A stretch of 64,000 bases of DNA from Gemmatimonadota bacterium (lineage in GTDB: Bacteria; Latescibacterota; UBA2968; UBA8231): positions 268,614-332,613 of the forward strand of contig JABJJN010000074.1 in the NCBI GenBank assembly GCA_018660835.1, in the 5' to 3' direction. Both the position numbers and the translations under genes were made by a program. Numbering within the stretch: the stretch's first letter is position 1; every line of letters begins with the position of its first letter. This document shows positions 1-8,581 of this stretch, one piece after another. The notes under the pieces are model-generated. The model saw only the letters and a list, made by a program, of their open reading frames with translations. It made no database searches and was not told the DNA's origin.

Positions 1-642
1 TCACACGTTGGCCGTGAAAGGCGGTGGGCCCAGGCACAGCGACAGGGCTTTTCCATTTTCATGTCCAGTTCCACAGATCCCTACGTGCCACAGGAGCGTC
101 GCCACCGAATCACTCGAGGTCTGCTTGGCGCCATGGTGGCAGAGCCTCCAGATGAGCTCATCGTGCAGACCCATTCTCATCTGATCACCGACGACGTGCC
201 CCTTCTGCGCGAACTGGCGCCCCAGTGTCGCCTACGTGTTCATCTGTCGATCGAGAGCGACCAGCAGGATCTGCCCGGCCTGCCGCCCCCGGCCAGCTCC
301 ATTGAACATCGTTTTGCCGCCGCCAACACCTTGCGTCGCGCTGGGGTGCGTGTGGTGATCACCGTGTCGCCTCTTTTGCCAATTCGGGATGCTGAGTCCT
401 TCTTTGCGCGGATCGCCGCGGCGGCGGATGCCGTCGTCATCGACCACTTCATCGGCGGCGACGGCAGCCCCGATGGTCGACGCACTGCCAGGACTTCTTT
501 GCCAGCGGCGATGGCTCAACTCGAACCTGCAAGTGTCACACTCAATTACCGTGATGCCATCGTCGACGTCGCGTGTCGTCATCTGCCGGGCAACGTCGGT
601 GTCAGCATCGATGGCTTCGCAGGCCGCTTCCTGCCTGCCTGA
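1..642 (+). CDS. Radical SAM protein, SPL (spore photoproduct lyase-like) family, 3' part
   Basis: The reading frame is open from the first base, so this is the C-terminal 213 residues of a gene that begins outside the window. An internal ATG at 61 is not the start, because the residues before it already match the family. The stretch FMSSSTDPYVPQE near residues 20-32 is the characteristic STDPYxPxE block of the spore photoproduct lyase-like radical SAM family. It is followed by the usual TRGLL and by a TIM-barrel segment ending in VVIDHF. The CxxxCxxC iron-sulfur motif must lie upstream of the window. Substrate and role cannot be told from this part; many relatives have no known function. The next gene starts 76 bases downstream on the same strand. 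Confidence 0.8.
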   Translation, partial: SHVGRERRWAQAQRQGFSIFMSSSTDPYVPQERRHRITRGLLGAMVAEPPDELIVQTHSHLITDDVPLLRELAPQCRLRVHLSIESDQQDLPGLPPPASSIEHRFAAANTLRRAGVRVVITVSPLLPIRDAESFFARIAAAADAVVIDHFIGGDGSPDGRRTARTSLPAAMAQLEPASVTLNYRDAIVDVACRHLPGNVGVSIDGFAGRFLPA

Positions 643-718
643 GATACCAGCCTGGCGTAAACCGTCTGGCCCGAACCGTAGCTCAGGCACCCTAGCCCAG
701 ACTGATCGGAGGTCACCC

Positions 719-2611
719 ATGGATCGACATTGTCAGCAGGCCCTGCAGCGCAAGGTGCTGCGCAAGGGCACCACTCTGCGTGAGTTGAGTGCGCTGCTCG
801 AACCACATCTTCCACATCTGACGACCCCATCGACAGCCACAGCCTGGCAGAAACGTGCGACGCAGACGCGCCAACGCCTGCTCGAACATTTCTTCGTTGG
901 TCATCCCTCGGGTTTGCTGCAGGAGCAACCACGCGTCCAGTGGCGTGGCACGATTGAGACAGGCGAAGGGTATCGGATTCGCAAGCTGCGCTACGAAGGA
1001 TACCCGGGGATGTGGGTGCCCGCCTTGCTCTACGAGCCCACCGTGCTCAAGGGCAAGGTACCCGTCGTGTTGAATCCGAATGGCCACCATGCAGGCGGCA
1101 AGGCGATGGACTACAAGCAGGCACGCTGCATCAATCTGGCCAAGCGTGGGATGCTCGCTCTGAACACGGAATTCATTGGCATGGGTGAACTGCGAGCTGA
1201 TGCAGAGCACCTGCGCATCAGTCTGCTCGATGTGCTCGGCGTCGCCGGCATTGGTGTGTTCTATCTGCTGATGAAACGGGGACTCGACGTATTGCTCGCC
1301 CACCGACACGCAGACCCAGAACGTGTCGCCATGACCGGTCTGTCAGGAGGTGGTTGGCAGACAGCCCTGCTGTCGGCCCTCGACGAACGGATCACAGCCA
1401 TTGTACCGGTCGCCGGCCATTCACCGCTGTGGCAGCGTCGAAGTTGTGTCGCTGACATTGGTGATCTTGAGCAGTGTCCAAGTGATCTGTGTACGATCGC
1501 CGACTACGATACTCTGACAGGGATGTTCGCGCCCCGTCCGTCATTGCTGATCTATAACCATGAAGACGACTGCTGTTTCCAGACGCGGCGCACTCGTGGC
1601 TCCATCTATCGACCGGCCCGTGCCATTTACGAGTTGTTAGGCGTCGGTGATCGCATCGGGCTGCACGACAATACGGATCCTGGGACGCACAACTACGAGC
1701 GCGACAATCGTCGACAATTGTATCGGTTCCTCGACGAGCACTTTGGCCTCACGACGGTAGACGACGATCTGCCCTATGAGCAAGAGTTGCAGACGGAAGC
1801 TGAACTCGACGTGGGCCTGCCCGCAGACAATGCGACGATGCATTCCCTCGCCATGGGGCATCTGCAGGAGATTCGCCGCAAGCGCAACAGGCGGTCCTCT
1901 GCAACACCGGCAGCCAGACGAGCCAGATTGCGCCGACTGCTCAATCTCTCAGCGTCAACGAAACCCAGGCCGAAATCAGGGCCGACAAAGTCCCGGTCGA
2001 AGGTCACAGCCAAGGTGGTGTCCACCCATCGCGCCGGTGTAACACAATGGCGGTTGAGCGTCGCGGGCTTGACCGTGCCCATGACCCAGATTCAGCCCCA
2101 GGGGCGCGTCGCAGGTATCGAGATCGTCCTCAACGATGCAGGACGAGCCGGCAGCTCACTCGCCGCGGCGGGAGGGTTGGCGCGACAGCACCAGGTGCTG
2201 GTCGTCGACCTGCTCGGCACAGGTGAGAGTCATGTGTCCCACCAATATCACATGGTTGCCGCCAGCGCCGGCTTGCGCCCATTGGGTCTACAGACAGAGC
2301 AACTGCAAGCGCTGATCGATTGGGTAAGACGACGATTTCGCGTCGACAAGGTGCATCTGCGCGCTTCTGGGACGGTGATGCCCGTCGTCGCCTTGTTGGC
2401 TGCTGCTCTTGAGCCGGGCAGGATCGCTGATATCGAATTGGGTGGATATCTCGGGACCCTTGATCGGCTGATCGACTTGCCCCTGTCCTATGCGGCGCAG
2501 GCGCCATTGTTCTGCTTTGGTCTACTCGCCGAAATCGATCTGCCCGATTTGCTGCGACTGGCGACGGGGGTGCCCGTCCACGATCTGCAGCGGGGTCCAC
2601 TCAAACGGTGA
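719..2611 (+). CDS. Two-domain alpha/beta hydrolase, acetyl xylan esterase-like
   Basis: A 630-residue protein. The frame is open further upstream, but the ATG at 719 is preceded by GGAGGT with five bases of spacing, so I place the start there. Residues about 90-350 form an alpha/beta hydrolase of the acetyl xylan esterase/dienelactone hydrolase type. The nucleophile lies in GLSGGGW (Ser209), acidic candidates are Asp283/284 (NHEDD), and the likely catalytic His is His324 (GTHNY). A basic linker at about 375-440 leads to a second hydrolase-like fold. There the expected GxSxG is replaced by RASGTVMP, so the second half is probably not catalytic. The family acts on acylated carbohydrates or small esters. 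No signal peptide is visible. The substrate is unknown. Confidence 0.75.
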   Translation: MDRHCQQALQRKVLRKGTTLRELSALLEPHLPHLTTPSTATAWQKRATQTRQRLLEHFFVGHPSGLLQEQPRVQWRGTIETGEGYRIRKLRYEGYPGMWVPALLYEPTVLKGKVPVVLNPNGHHAGGKAMDYKQARCINLAKRGMLALNTEFIGMGELRADAEHLRISLLDVLGVAGIGVFYLLMKRGLDVLLAHRHADPERVAMTGLSGGGWQTALLSALDERITAIVPVAGHSPLWQRRSCVADIGDLEQCPSDLCTIADYDTLTGMFAPRPSLLIYNHEDDCCFQTRRTRGSIYRPARAIYELLGVGDRIGLHDNTDPGTHNYERDNRRQLYRFLDEHFGLTTVDDDLPYEQELQTEAELDVGLPADNATMHSLAMGHLQEIRRKRNRRSSATPAARRARLRRLLNLSASTKPRPKSGPTKSRSKVTAKVVSTHRAGVTQWRLSVAGLTVPMTQIQPQGRVAGIEIVLNDAGRAGSSLAAAGGLARQHQVLVVDLLGTGESHVSHQYHMVAASAGLRPLGLQTEQLQALIDWVRRRFRVDKVHLRASGTVMPVVALLAAALEPGRIADIELGGYLGTLDRLIDLPLSYAAQAPLFCFGLLAEIDLPDLLRLATGVPVHDLQRGPLKR

Positions 2612-2672
2612 TCGATGGCCGTGCTCGATGAAGCAGCCTTGGTCCGTTGGAGTGGTGATCCTTGTCGGGCCG

Positions 2673-3776
2673 TCAGCCGTGTCGCTCGCGAAGAATTCTT
2701 GCAGCAGCGACTTCATTGCACAACTTCGTGTAGACCTCGTCCAGATCGACTTTCGCAGCTGATCCCGGTGCGAAGCCACAGTCGGGATTCAGCACGATGC
2801 GCTCCTTGTCGATTGCCGTCATCGCCTGTTCTACTCTGTCGACGATCGTGTCAGGATCATCGACCTGACCAGGGTGAACACTCACACATCCCAGGCCAAT
2901 CTCAATGTCCTCGCGCAGCTGCTGCAGGACACTGACATCACCAGCACCGGGGCTGGTGAATTCCAGCGTCAGGTGGTCGGTCTTGAGCTGATTGAGGGCC
3001 GAGATAATCGGGTCATACCCACCGGCATGAGCGGAGTCCCCGCGCACGCGGGCACCGGCGCGACGGCACAGATGCACGGCGCGGATGGCACCATCACCGA
3101 CACCTGCCAGGACCTCGTTATCCATCTCCACCGATAGCTGCGCTTCGCCGTCAGCTCCACCTGCCGCCTCGGCATTCACGCCCTCGTATTTCTGTCGTAC
3201 CTCCGCATCGACCAGCAGACACAGATGCGGATCATCCACCTGCACCACATGGGCTCCCGCCTCGACACACAGTTGTGCTTCCTGACGCAAAATCGGCGTG
3301 ACAGCCTCGATGAATTCGCGACGTGTTGGATAGGCCGTCGCCGATCGATCCGCCTCCCACATACGCTCGCCGAGCAGTGCGGGTGCCGGTAGACAGACCT
3401 TCACCTGGCGGTCACTGGCCGCTTTCAACGCGCGCACCTCTGCCGCCACAGTGCCCGGGTGCTTGGGAGCCACCTTGTCGACGATCACCGTCCAGGGGCG
3501 ACCATCATCACTGGTACCCAGCTCAAAGCCGTGCGCCAACTGCGCTATGACACCGACATAGGAGGCCCGTCGCCATTCGCCATCGGTAATGACATCCAGG
3601 CCGGACGCCGCCTGCAGGGAGGCTGCATAAGAGACGGCCGAGTCCAGGCGTTGTTCATCTGCCGCTTCGTCCCCTGTGCCGCCATCCAACACAATCTGCC
3701 GCACAAACTCGGGTCGGGGCATCGAACCCACGACAGCTGTTGGAAAGAGTGTGCCGTAGCGCTTGCTTGTGGACAA
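2673..3776 (-). CDS. Cobalamin-independent methionine synthase catalytic-domain protein (MetE core)
   Basis: A 367-residue protein matching only the C-terminal, catalytic half of MetE. All four expected zinc ligands are present: His235 and Cys237 (VHLC), Glu272 (LEFTSP) and Cys333 (LNPDCGF). The N-terminal half of full-length MetE, which helps bind polyglutamylated folate, is absent. It could therefore be a stand-alone methyltransferase whose methyl donor is not methyltetrahydrofolate. The start is a TTG directly after an in-frame TAA (TAAGAATTG), with AGAAAGG about ten bases upstream. It lies 19 bases downstream of the nucleotidyltransferase gene and is probably cotranscribed with it. Family assignment is firm; the physiological substrate is not. 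Confidence 0.82.
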   Translation of the reverse strand: MSTSKRYGTLFPTAVVGSMPRPEFVRQIVLDGGTGDEAADEQRLDSAVSYAASLQAASGLDVITDGEWRRASYVGVIAQLAHGFELGTSDDGRPWTVIVDKVAPKHPGTVAAEVRALKAASDRQVKVCLPAPALLGERMWEADRSATAYPTRREFIEAVTPILRQEAQLCVEAGAHVVQVDDPHLCLLVDAEVRQKYEGVNAEAAGGADGEAQLSVEMDNEVLAGVGDGAIRAVHLCRRAGARVRGDSAHAGGYDPIISALNQLKTDHLTLEFTSPGAGDVSVLQQLREDIEIGLGCVSVHPGQVDDPDTIVDRVEQAMTAIDKERIVLNPDCGFAPGSAAKVDLDEVYTKLCNEVAAARILRERHG

Positions 3777-3795
3777 TTCTTAGTGCCTTTCTGTC

Positions 3796-4569
3796 TCAGT
3801 CGGCATGATCACCATACAGACGGGGCCAATGTTCATTGGCCAGACGGAAGTCTTCTTCCGTATCCACTTCCATGTATTCCCCATCGGTGGTGACCATGTG
3901 CAGTGGTTGGCCGCGGTCGAGCAGCTCTTCAAAGAGGTGGATCAGATAGGCCTTGGGAAAAGGCGTGTCCGCCTTCCACACGTCCTCACCTAATCGGTCC
4001 TTCAACTCGTGATAGGTCTTCCGCAGCACCGACGCGCCCGCCGCATTGAACCGGGCAACACCGATATACTCCCCGTCTGCGTCTTGAGATGGAATGGTAC
4101 GATTGACTCGCAGAATCTGGTCGCCCTGTGCGGTAACCTTCTCCGCGTCATCCTCCGGGTGCTGGCTGCGATCGGCGTAACGCGTGCGCCATTGTGTGTC
4201 GACACACAGCACAGAGTCCGCCGCGTGATCGGCAGCGCGCCTCACGACAGTCGGTCGATAGAGAATGTCGGCGTAGGTGCAGATGAATCCCTCGTCCATG
4301 CAATCCTCGGCACACATGAGGGAGGCGAGGATGTTCGTCTTGGCCCAATCCGGATTGTGACGAAATTCCAGGTCAGGATAGTCAGCCCGCACCAGATCGT
4401 ATTGGTACCCACCGACAAAGACGATCTTGTCGATTCCTGCATCCCGCAGCGAACTCAACAACCAGTCGAGTATACGTCGACCGCCAATGGGTGCGTATGG
4501 TTTGGGCGCATCTTCCGTGAGCGCCTTGAGTCGAGACCCACGACCGGCGCCGATGATGATTGCTTGCAT
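3796..4569 (-). CDS. LicC/MobA-like nucleotidyltransferase (NTP_transferase)
   Basis: A 257-residue protein with the N-terminal nucleotide-binding signature IIIGAGRGSRL (4-14) followed by APKPYAPIGG (Lys23). This is typical of sugar-phosphate or phosphocholine nucleotidyltransferases of the LicC kind. Acidic metal-binding candidates are in TYADILY and in MEVDTEEDF near the C-terminus. Such enzymes make CDP-, UDP- or GDP-activated precursors for surface glycans or polar head groups. The exact substrate is not readable. The gene begins with ATG and has no Shine-Dalgarno sequence. A TATACT hexamer ends only eight bases upstream, so the transcript may be leaderless. It is first in a two-gene leftward unit with the MetE core gene. 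Confidence 0.75.
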   Translation of the reverse strand: MQAIIIGAGRGSRLKALTEDAPKPYAPIGGRRILDWLLSSLRDAGIDKIVFVGGYQYDLVRADYPDLEFRHNPDWAKTNILASLMCAEDCMDEGFICTYADILYRPTVVRRAADHAADSVLCVDTQWRTRYADRSQHPEDDAEKVTAQGDQILRVNRTIPSQDADGEYIGVARFNAAGASVLRKTYHELKDRLGEDVWKADTPFPKAYLIHLFEELLDRGQPLHMVTTDGEYMEVDTEEDFRLANEHWPRLYGDHAD

Positions 4570-4865
4570 GGTCAGCGAGTATAGCCGCTGCTCTTCGGCG
4601 GCGCCATGGGAACCGGGCCCCCGTTAGCGACGTCTGTCTGGTATGGAAATTTACTCAGGCTTCACCTGACTCTGACTCACCTGCAAACCAGTCGTCGTAG
4701 TAAGCTGGATTGCGCCTCATCATTGTACCGATAGCAGGTACCAGCCCCCTTGTCGATGCCCGTATCAAGCTCGGGCACCGCCACAAGTAGGTCAGGTACC
4801 CTTGTGCGTTCTGCGCACGCTTCGCCGCCAATCGCTACCGTTGTCAAGATGAGGAATTTGCTGAG
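4570..4865. other. Divergent intergenic region
   Basis: This 296-base gap separates the leftward nucleotidyltransferase from the rightward MFS gene, so it must carry both promoters. Visible elements are TATACT on the minus strand (4578-4583) and a short hairpin TGCCCG...CGGGCA at about 4757-4777. I see no coding potential, no known riboswitch and no RNA gene here. Confidence 0.5.
4578..4583 (-). promoter_or_regulatory. Candidate -10 box of the nucleotidyltransferase gene (leaderless geometry)
   Basis: On the minus strand the hexamer TATACT ends eight bases before the ATG at 4569, and no Shine-Dalgarno sequence lies between them. Transcription would start at or within two bases of the start codon. 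The -35 region (TGGCGC at 17-base spacing) is poor, so this is a suggestion only. Confidence 0.35.
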
Positions 4866-6059
4866 GTGACGACCTTTCTAATCCGCCTGTACGGACACTG
4901 CTTTGTGGATGAGCTGATGCTCATCTATCCGTTCTATGCCGTAATGTTTGTCGACGACGGTCTGACACCGCTGCAGGTGTCGACATTGTTCGCCGCCTGG
5001 AGCGCGACGACCTTGCTGCTGGAGGTTCCCTCCGGTGTGCTTGCCGATCGACATTCTCGTAAGACGATCATGGTTGCTGGCGCTGTCCTGCGCGCCACAG
5101 GTTATGGCTGCTGGGCTCTGTTTCCCGGATTCTGGGGATTCCTCGTTGGTTTTGTCCTCTGGGGTATCGAGGGTGCCCTGGGATCGGGTGCCTTTGAGGC
5201 GCTTGTCTACGACGAGCTCAAGCACTTCGGTCGTGAGTCAGAATACGCCAGGATTCTTGGGCGTTGTCGGAGTCTGGGCCTGATCGGTGTCGTCGTATCA
5301 GGCCTCATCGCCTCTATCGCCGTCTCTGCAGGATATGTGGTTCTGATCGCTGCCAGCAGCACGGCTGCCCTCGTCGCCGGTGTATTGCTGATGTCGCTGC
5401 CCACGGCTGCCCCCGTCGCGACCGTGGGCGGTGGCGGATTTCGTGCCTATGTGGATACACTGCAGCGTGGTGTTGGCTCGGTTGTCCTTCGACGTGCTGT
5501 TTGCCACATCGTCGTCTTTGCCGCTCTGGCCCGGGCCCTGGGAGGCACACTGGAGGAATATTGGCCGATCTTCATCTCGGAAATGGGGATGGCTCCTTTC
5601 GCCCTGGGGCTGTTTATGTCGTTGATGTGTGGCGTGCAGGCCTTCGCAAGTTTCGTCGCCCATCGCTTCGTCGATCTGCCGTCACGCCCGATCTTCGCAG
5701 TGTTCGCCCTCAGCGGCTTGTTGTTGTCTGCTGCCGCCTGGTCAATGCACATCGCTGCCATTGGCCTCATCCTGCTCTTCGTCTTTGTCTTTCAGGCAGT
5801 CGACATCATCTATGATGCTCGCCTGCAGTCGGCGATTGCCAGTGACCATCGCGCCACCGCCTCATCGGTGAAGAGTCTCTTCAGCGAAGTGGGTGGCATT
5901 ATTCTGGTCATGTCCATGGGCGCCATTGTCACGAACGGATCCTATCAGATCGGTTTTCTGTGGTTTGGTGCCGCCATCGGCGTGATAGGTCTTGTGTTTT
6001 TGCTGGCAGGGAGCCCCAGGCTTGATGTGGATGCTGGTGGCGCCGAGGCTCACAGATAG
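4866..6059 (+). CDS. MFS transporter
   Basis: A 397-residue, strongly hydrophobic protein with about twelve membrane segments. The loop after the second helix reads GVLADRHSRK, the standard motif A of the major facilitator superfamily. The start is GTG at 4866; GATGAGGA about ten bases upstream can serve as ribosome binding site, and the nearby ATG at 4849 is out of frame. It is the first gene of a rightward series with an enolase-superfamily enzyme and a Gfo/Idh/MocA oxidoreductase. That context suggests uptake of a sugar or sugar acid, which is inference; drug efflux is the main alternative. Confidence 0.85.
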   Translation: MTTFLIRLYGHCFVDELMLIYPFYAVMFVDDGLTPLQVSTLFAAWSATTLLLEVPSGVLADRHSRKTIMVAGAVLRATGYGCWALFPGFWGFLVGFVLWGIEGALGSGAFEALVYDELKHFGRESEYARILGRCRSLGLIGVVVSGLIASIAVSAGYVVLIAASSTAALVAGVLLMSLPTAAPVATVGGGGFRAYVDTLQRGVGSVVLRRAVCHIVVFAALARALGGTLEEYWPIFISEMGMAPFALGLFMSLMCGVQAFASFVAHRFVDLPSRPIFAVFALSGLLLSAAAWSMHIAAIGLILLFVFVFQAVDIIYDARLQSAIASDHRATASSVKSLFSEVGGIILVMSMGAIVTNGSYQIGFLWFGAAIGVIGLVFLLAGSPRLDVDAGGAEAHR

Positions 6060-6119
6060 CGATCATCACTGCCTGCAATCGACCACAACGAACCATCTGA
6101 AGCACCTGAAAGAGATCAT

Positions 6120-7262
6120 ATGAAAATCACGGACATTCGCCTGTTCCCCTTGACCGGGGCGACCGCTGATGGTGGCTGGGATCAAGGTTTTGACGGCGAG
6201 GAGAATCTCCACACACTGGTGGAAGTCGTCTCTGATGAAGGCGTCACAGGACTCGGCTCGGTCTACACCTCCGCCAAACTGTGCGACGGGGCACTGGGGA
6301 TTCTGCGACCTCTCGCCCTGGGCGAAAGTGCAATCGAACCGACACGCGTTTGTGAGAAGCTGCATCAGTCCACCTTCTGGCAAGGACGCGGTGGCGCGAT
6401 TACCCATTTGATCTCGGGGATCGACATCGCCATGTGGGACCTGTTTGGAAAAGTGACGGGACAACCGATCAGCCGCTTGCTCGGCGGCAGATACCGCGAA
6501 ACCATCAAACCCTATGGATCGCTGCTGATGGCCGAACCGGACCTGCTGCGGGCACGATTGGAAGATGCGATCGCTCGTGGCTTTCGTGCGATCAAGATGG
6601 GCTGGGGACCCTTCGGCCGCGTCTCTCGTGAACTTGATGAACAGATCGTGCGAACTGCACGCGAAACGGTCGGCAATGACGTAGAACTCATGGTCGATGC
6701 AGGTGGCTCCGATCGCTACTGGCCACATGGTTACAAGTGGGCACTCACGACATCGCAGATGTTGTGCGACTATGACGTCACCTGGTTTGAGGAACCTCTA
6801 CGACCCGATGACCTGGAGGGCTACTGCAAACTCACCGAGCACGCCCGACTGCCCATCACCAGTTGCGAGGTGCTCACGCGACGACAGGCATTCATGCCCT
6901 GGATCGAACGACGCGCCGTCGACTACATACAGCCGGATGTGACCAAGGTCGGCGGCCTGTCCGAGGAATTCCGTATCGCTATGCACGCCTACGATCACTC
7001 GATCCTCTTTGTCCCCCATGGCTGGAATACAGCGGTGGGGCTGGGTGCCGATCTGCAGCTCGTCGCCGCCGTGCCGACGGCCAGATGGGTAGAATACATC
7101 ACACCTGCCCCGTATATTGAGGACCTCGTACTCGACGCCCCCTTTGCACTCAACGATGACGGACACCTGAGCATTCCAGCAGGCCCTGGCCTGGGTCTGC
7201 GCTGGAATCCTGAGGGTATTGAGCGCTTCTCGGGGATGCAGTTGACCCCTTCAGATCTGTAG
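6120..7262 (+). CDS. Enolase superfamily protein, mandelate racemase subgroup (sugar-acid dehydratase-like)
   Basis: A 380-residue protein with the N-terminal capping domain and C-terminal barrel of the mandelate racemase/muconate lactonizing enzyme family. Metal ligands are Asp193 (VDAGG), Glu224 (WFEEPL) and Glu250 (CEV). The His-Asp dyad of the mandelate racemase subgroup is Asp273 (QPDVTKVGG) and His300 (VPHGWN). On the other face only one lysine is kept (Lys159 in AIKMG), where mandelate racemase has KxK. This favours a dehydratase of an acid sugar over a racemase, but the substrate is unknown. It sits between an MFS transporter and a Gfo/Idh/MocA oxidoreductase, consistent with a catabolic unit. 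Confidence 0.85.
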   Translation: MKITDIRLFPLTGATADGGWDQGFDGEENLHTLVEVVSDEGVTGLGSVYTSAKLCDGALGILRPLALGESAIEPTRVCEKLHQSTFWQGRGGAITHLISGIDIAMWDLFGKVTGQPISRLLGGRYRETIKPYGSLLMAEPDLLRARLEDAIARGFRAIKMGWGPFGRVSRELDEQIVRTARETVGNDVELMVDAGGSDRYWPHGYKWALTTSQMLCDYDVTWFEEPLRPDDLEGYCKLTEHARLPITSCEVLTRRQAFMPWIERRAVDYIQPDVTKVGGLSEEFRIAMHAYDHSILFVPHGWNTAVGLGADLQLVAAVPTARWVEYITPAPYIEDLVLDAPFALNDDGHLSIPAGPGLGLRWNPEGIERFSGMQLTPSDL

Positions 7263-7291
7263 TCATTGCAAATCACAGGAGTCCTACCCTA

Positions 7292-8581
7292 ATGGCCAAG
7301 GCGACACTTGCCGAGGCGATCCCGATCGCCATTGTCGGCTGCGGTGGCATGGGACATCGACGACTCGGCGGCTTTGTGGAACTGGCGCAGGCAGATCTGC
7401 GACCCTTTCAACTGGTCGGAGCCTGCGACCCCGATCTGGGCAATGCCAATTCTCTCGCCGATGAGGCGCAGGCAAAACTCGGTGGCCCAAGACCTGCCGT
7501 GGCAGCGACCCTCGAGGAATTGGCTGCCAACACCCAGGTGCAGGCCATCGATCTGACAACGACGCCACGCTTTCATCACACGATTGCTGTAGAGGCCTTT
7601 GAGCGCGGCTGGCACGTGATGAGCGAGAAGCCACTGGGTCTGACCAGTCGTGCCTGCCAGACCATGCTGCAGGCAGCTGCCAGACACGATTGTGTTCTGT
7701 CCACTGCCGAGAACTATCGCCGTGATCCCATCAACCGCCTCGGCAAAGCCCTGATCGATGCGGGCGCCATTGGCACACCGCGATTGATGATCCACCACAG
7801 TATTGGCGGTGGCGATGGCATGCTGATTTCCGTCTGGCGGCACCAGAAAGATGGAGCGGGCGTCCTGTTGGACGTGGGGGTACACTTCGCGGATATCATG
7901 GAATTCTACCTTGGACCGGCGACCACGCTGTATGCGCAGACCCGTCTGCATGAGCCCATTCGGCGCAATCGCTTCGCCGGTCAGTCCGTCGCCACCGATG
8001 GCTCCGCCGGGGTCTACGAACGTTGGCAGACGCAGATGCCGGCCGAGTTCGAGGCGACAGCCGACGATGCAGCCTATGCGACGATCGGCTTTGCATCGGG
8101 TGCCGTCGCCTCCTATGTCGAGGATCATGCCGCACGGGGGCAAGGTGGTTTCAAACGCACGATCTTCGGTAGCGAAGGATCGCTGGATCTACCCGGCGAC
8201 CGATCGGGAAGACGACTGGTCGTGCAGCGCGAAGGGGGTGACGCCATCGACGATGCCGCACTGTATGATCTGTGCCCCGACTTTCGCCTCGACGAGGCCA
8301 CGGCACGGCTGTTCGGCAGCGATCGATTCTTCGAATACACCAACGAATTCTCTGCAACGGATTCGAAACTACTCGCCGTGGAATATTGTGACTTTGCCGC
8401 CGCCATCGAAGGTGAGTCAGGTCGCCCCGAAGTCGATGGCGTGCAAGGCGCCCGTTCCGTCGCCATGGCGTATGCCTGGATGGAGTCGCAGGTTGCCGGG
8501 CGTGCCGTGACGATCGACGAAGTATTCGACGATCGCCTCAATGCCTATCAGGCAGACATCAACGAAGGTCTTGGACTCTGA
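7292..8581 (+). CDS. Gfo/Idh/MocA family oxidoreductase
   Basis: A 429-residue protein. The N-terminal Rossmann fold is shown by IAIVGCGGMGHRRL (residues about 10-23), and the family motif EKPLGLTSRA with its catalytic-site lysine lies near residue 113. The C-terminal alpha/beta domain typical of glucose-fructose oxidoreductase and inositol dehydrogenase follows. These enzymes oxidise or reduce sugars and cyclitols with NAD(P). The start ATG is preceded by AGGAG. It follows the enolase-superfamily gene by 29 bases and overlaps the rhomboid gene by one base (TGATG), so it belongs to the same transcript. The substrate cannot be read from the sequence. Confidence 0.87.
   Translation: MAKATLAEAIPIAIVGCGGMGHRRLGGFVELAQADLRPFQLVGACDPDLGNANSLADEAQAKLGGPRPAVAATLEELAANTQVQAIDLTTTPRFHHTIAVEAFERGWHVMSEKPLGLTSRACQTMLQAAARHDCVLSTAENYRRDPINRLGKALIDAGAIGTPRLMIHHSIGGGDGMLISVWRHQKDGAGVLLDVGVHFADIMEFYLGPATTLYAQTRLHEPIRRNRFAGQSVATDGSAGVYERWQTQMPAEFEATADDAAYATIGFASGAVASYVEDHAARGQGGFKRTIFGSEGSLDLPGDRSGRRLVVQREGGDAIDDAALYDLCPDFRLDEATARLFGSDRFFEYTNEFSATDSKLLAVEYCDFAAAIEGESGRPEVDGVQGARSVAMAYAWMESQVAGRAVTIDEVFDDRLNAYQADINEGLGL

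Noticed and set aside
389..718. Upstream extension of the hydrolase reading frame over the end of the radical SAM gene
   Set aside because: It overlaps a real gene in another frame, and the ATG at 719 has a strong ribosome binding site.
232..720. Antisense frames over the radical SAM gene
   Set aside because: They mirror a gene with clear family motifs and have no recognisable domains; such shadows are common at this GC content.
5298..5815. Frames overlapping the MFS transporter on both strands
   Set aside because: They have Cys/Arg/His-rich composition without domains and lie within a well-supported gene.
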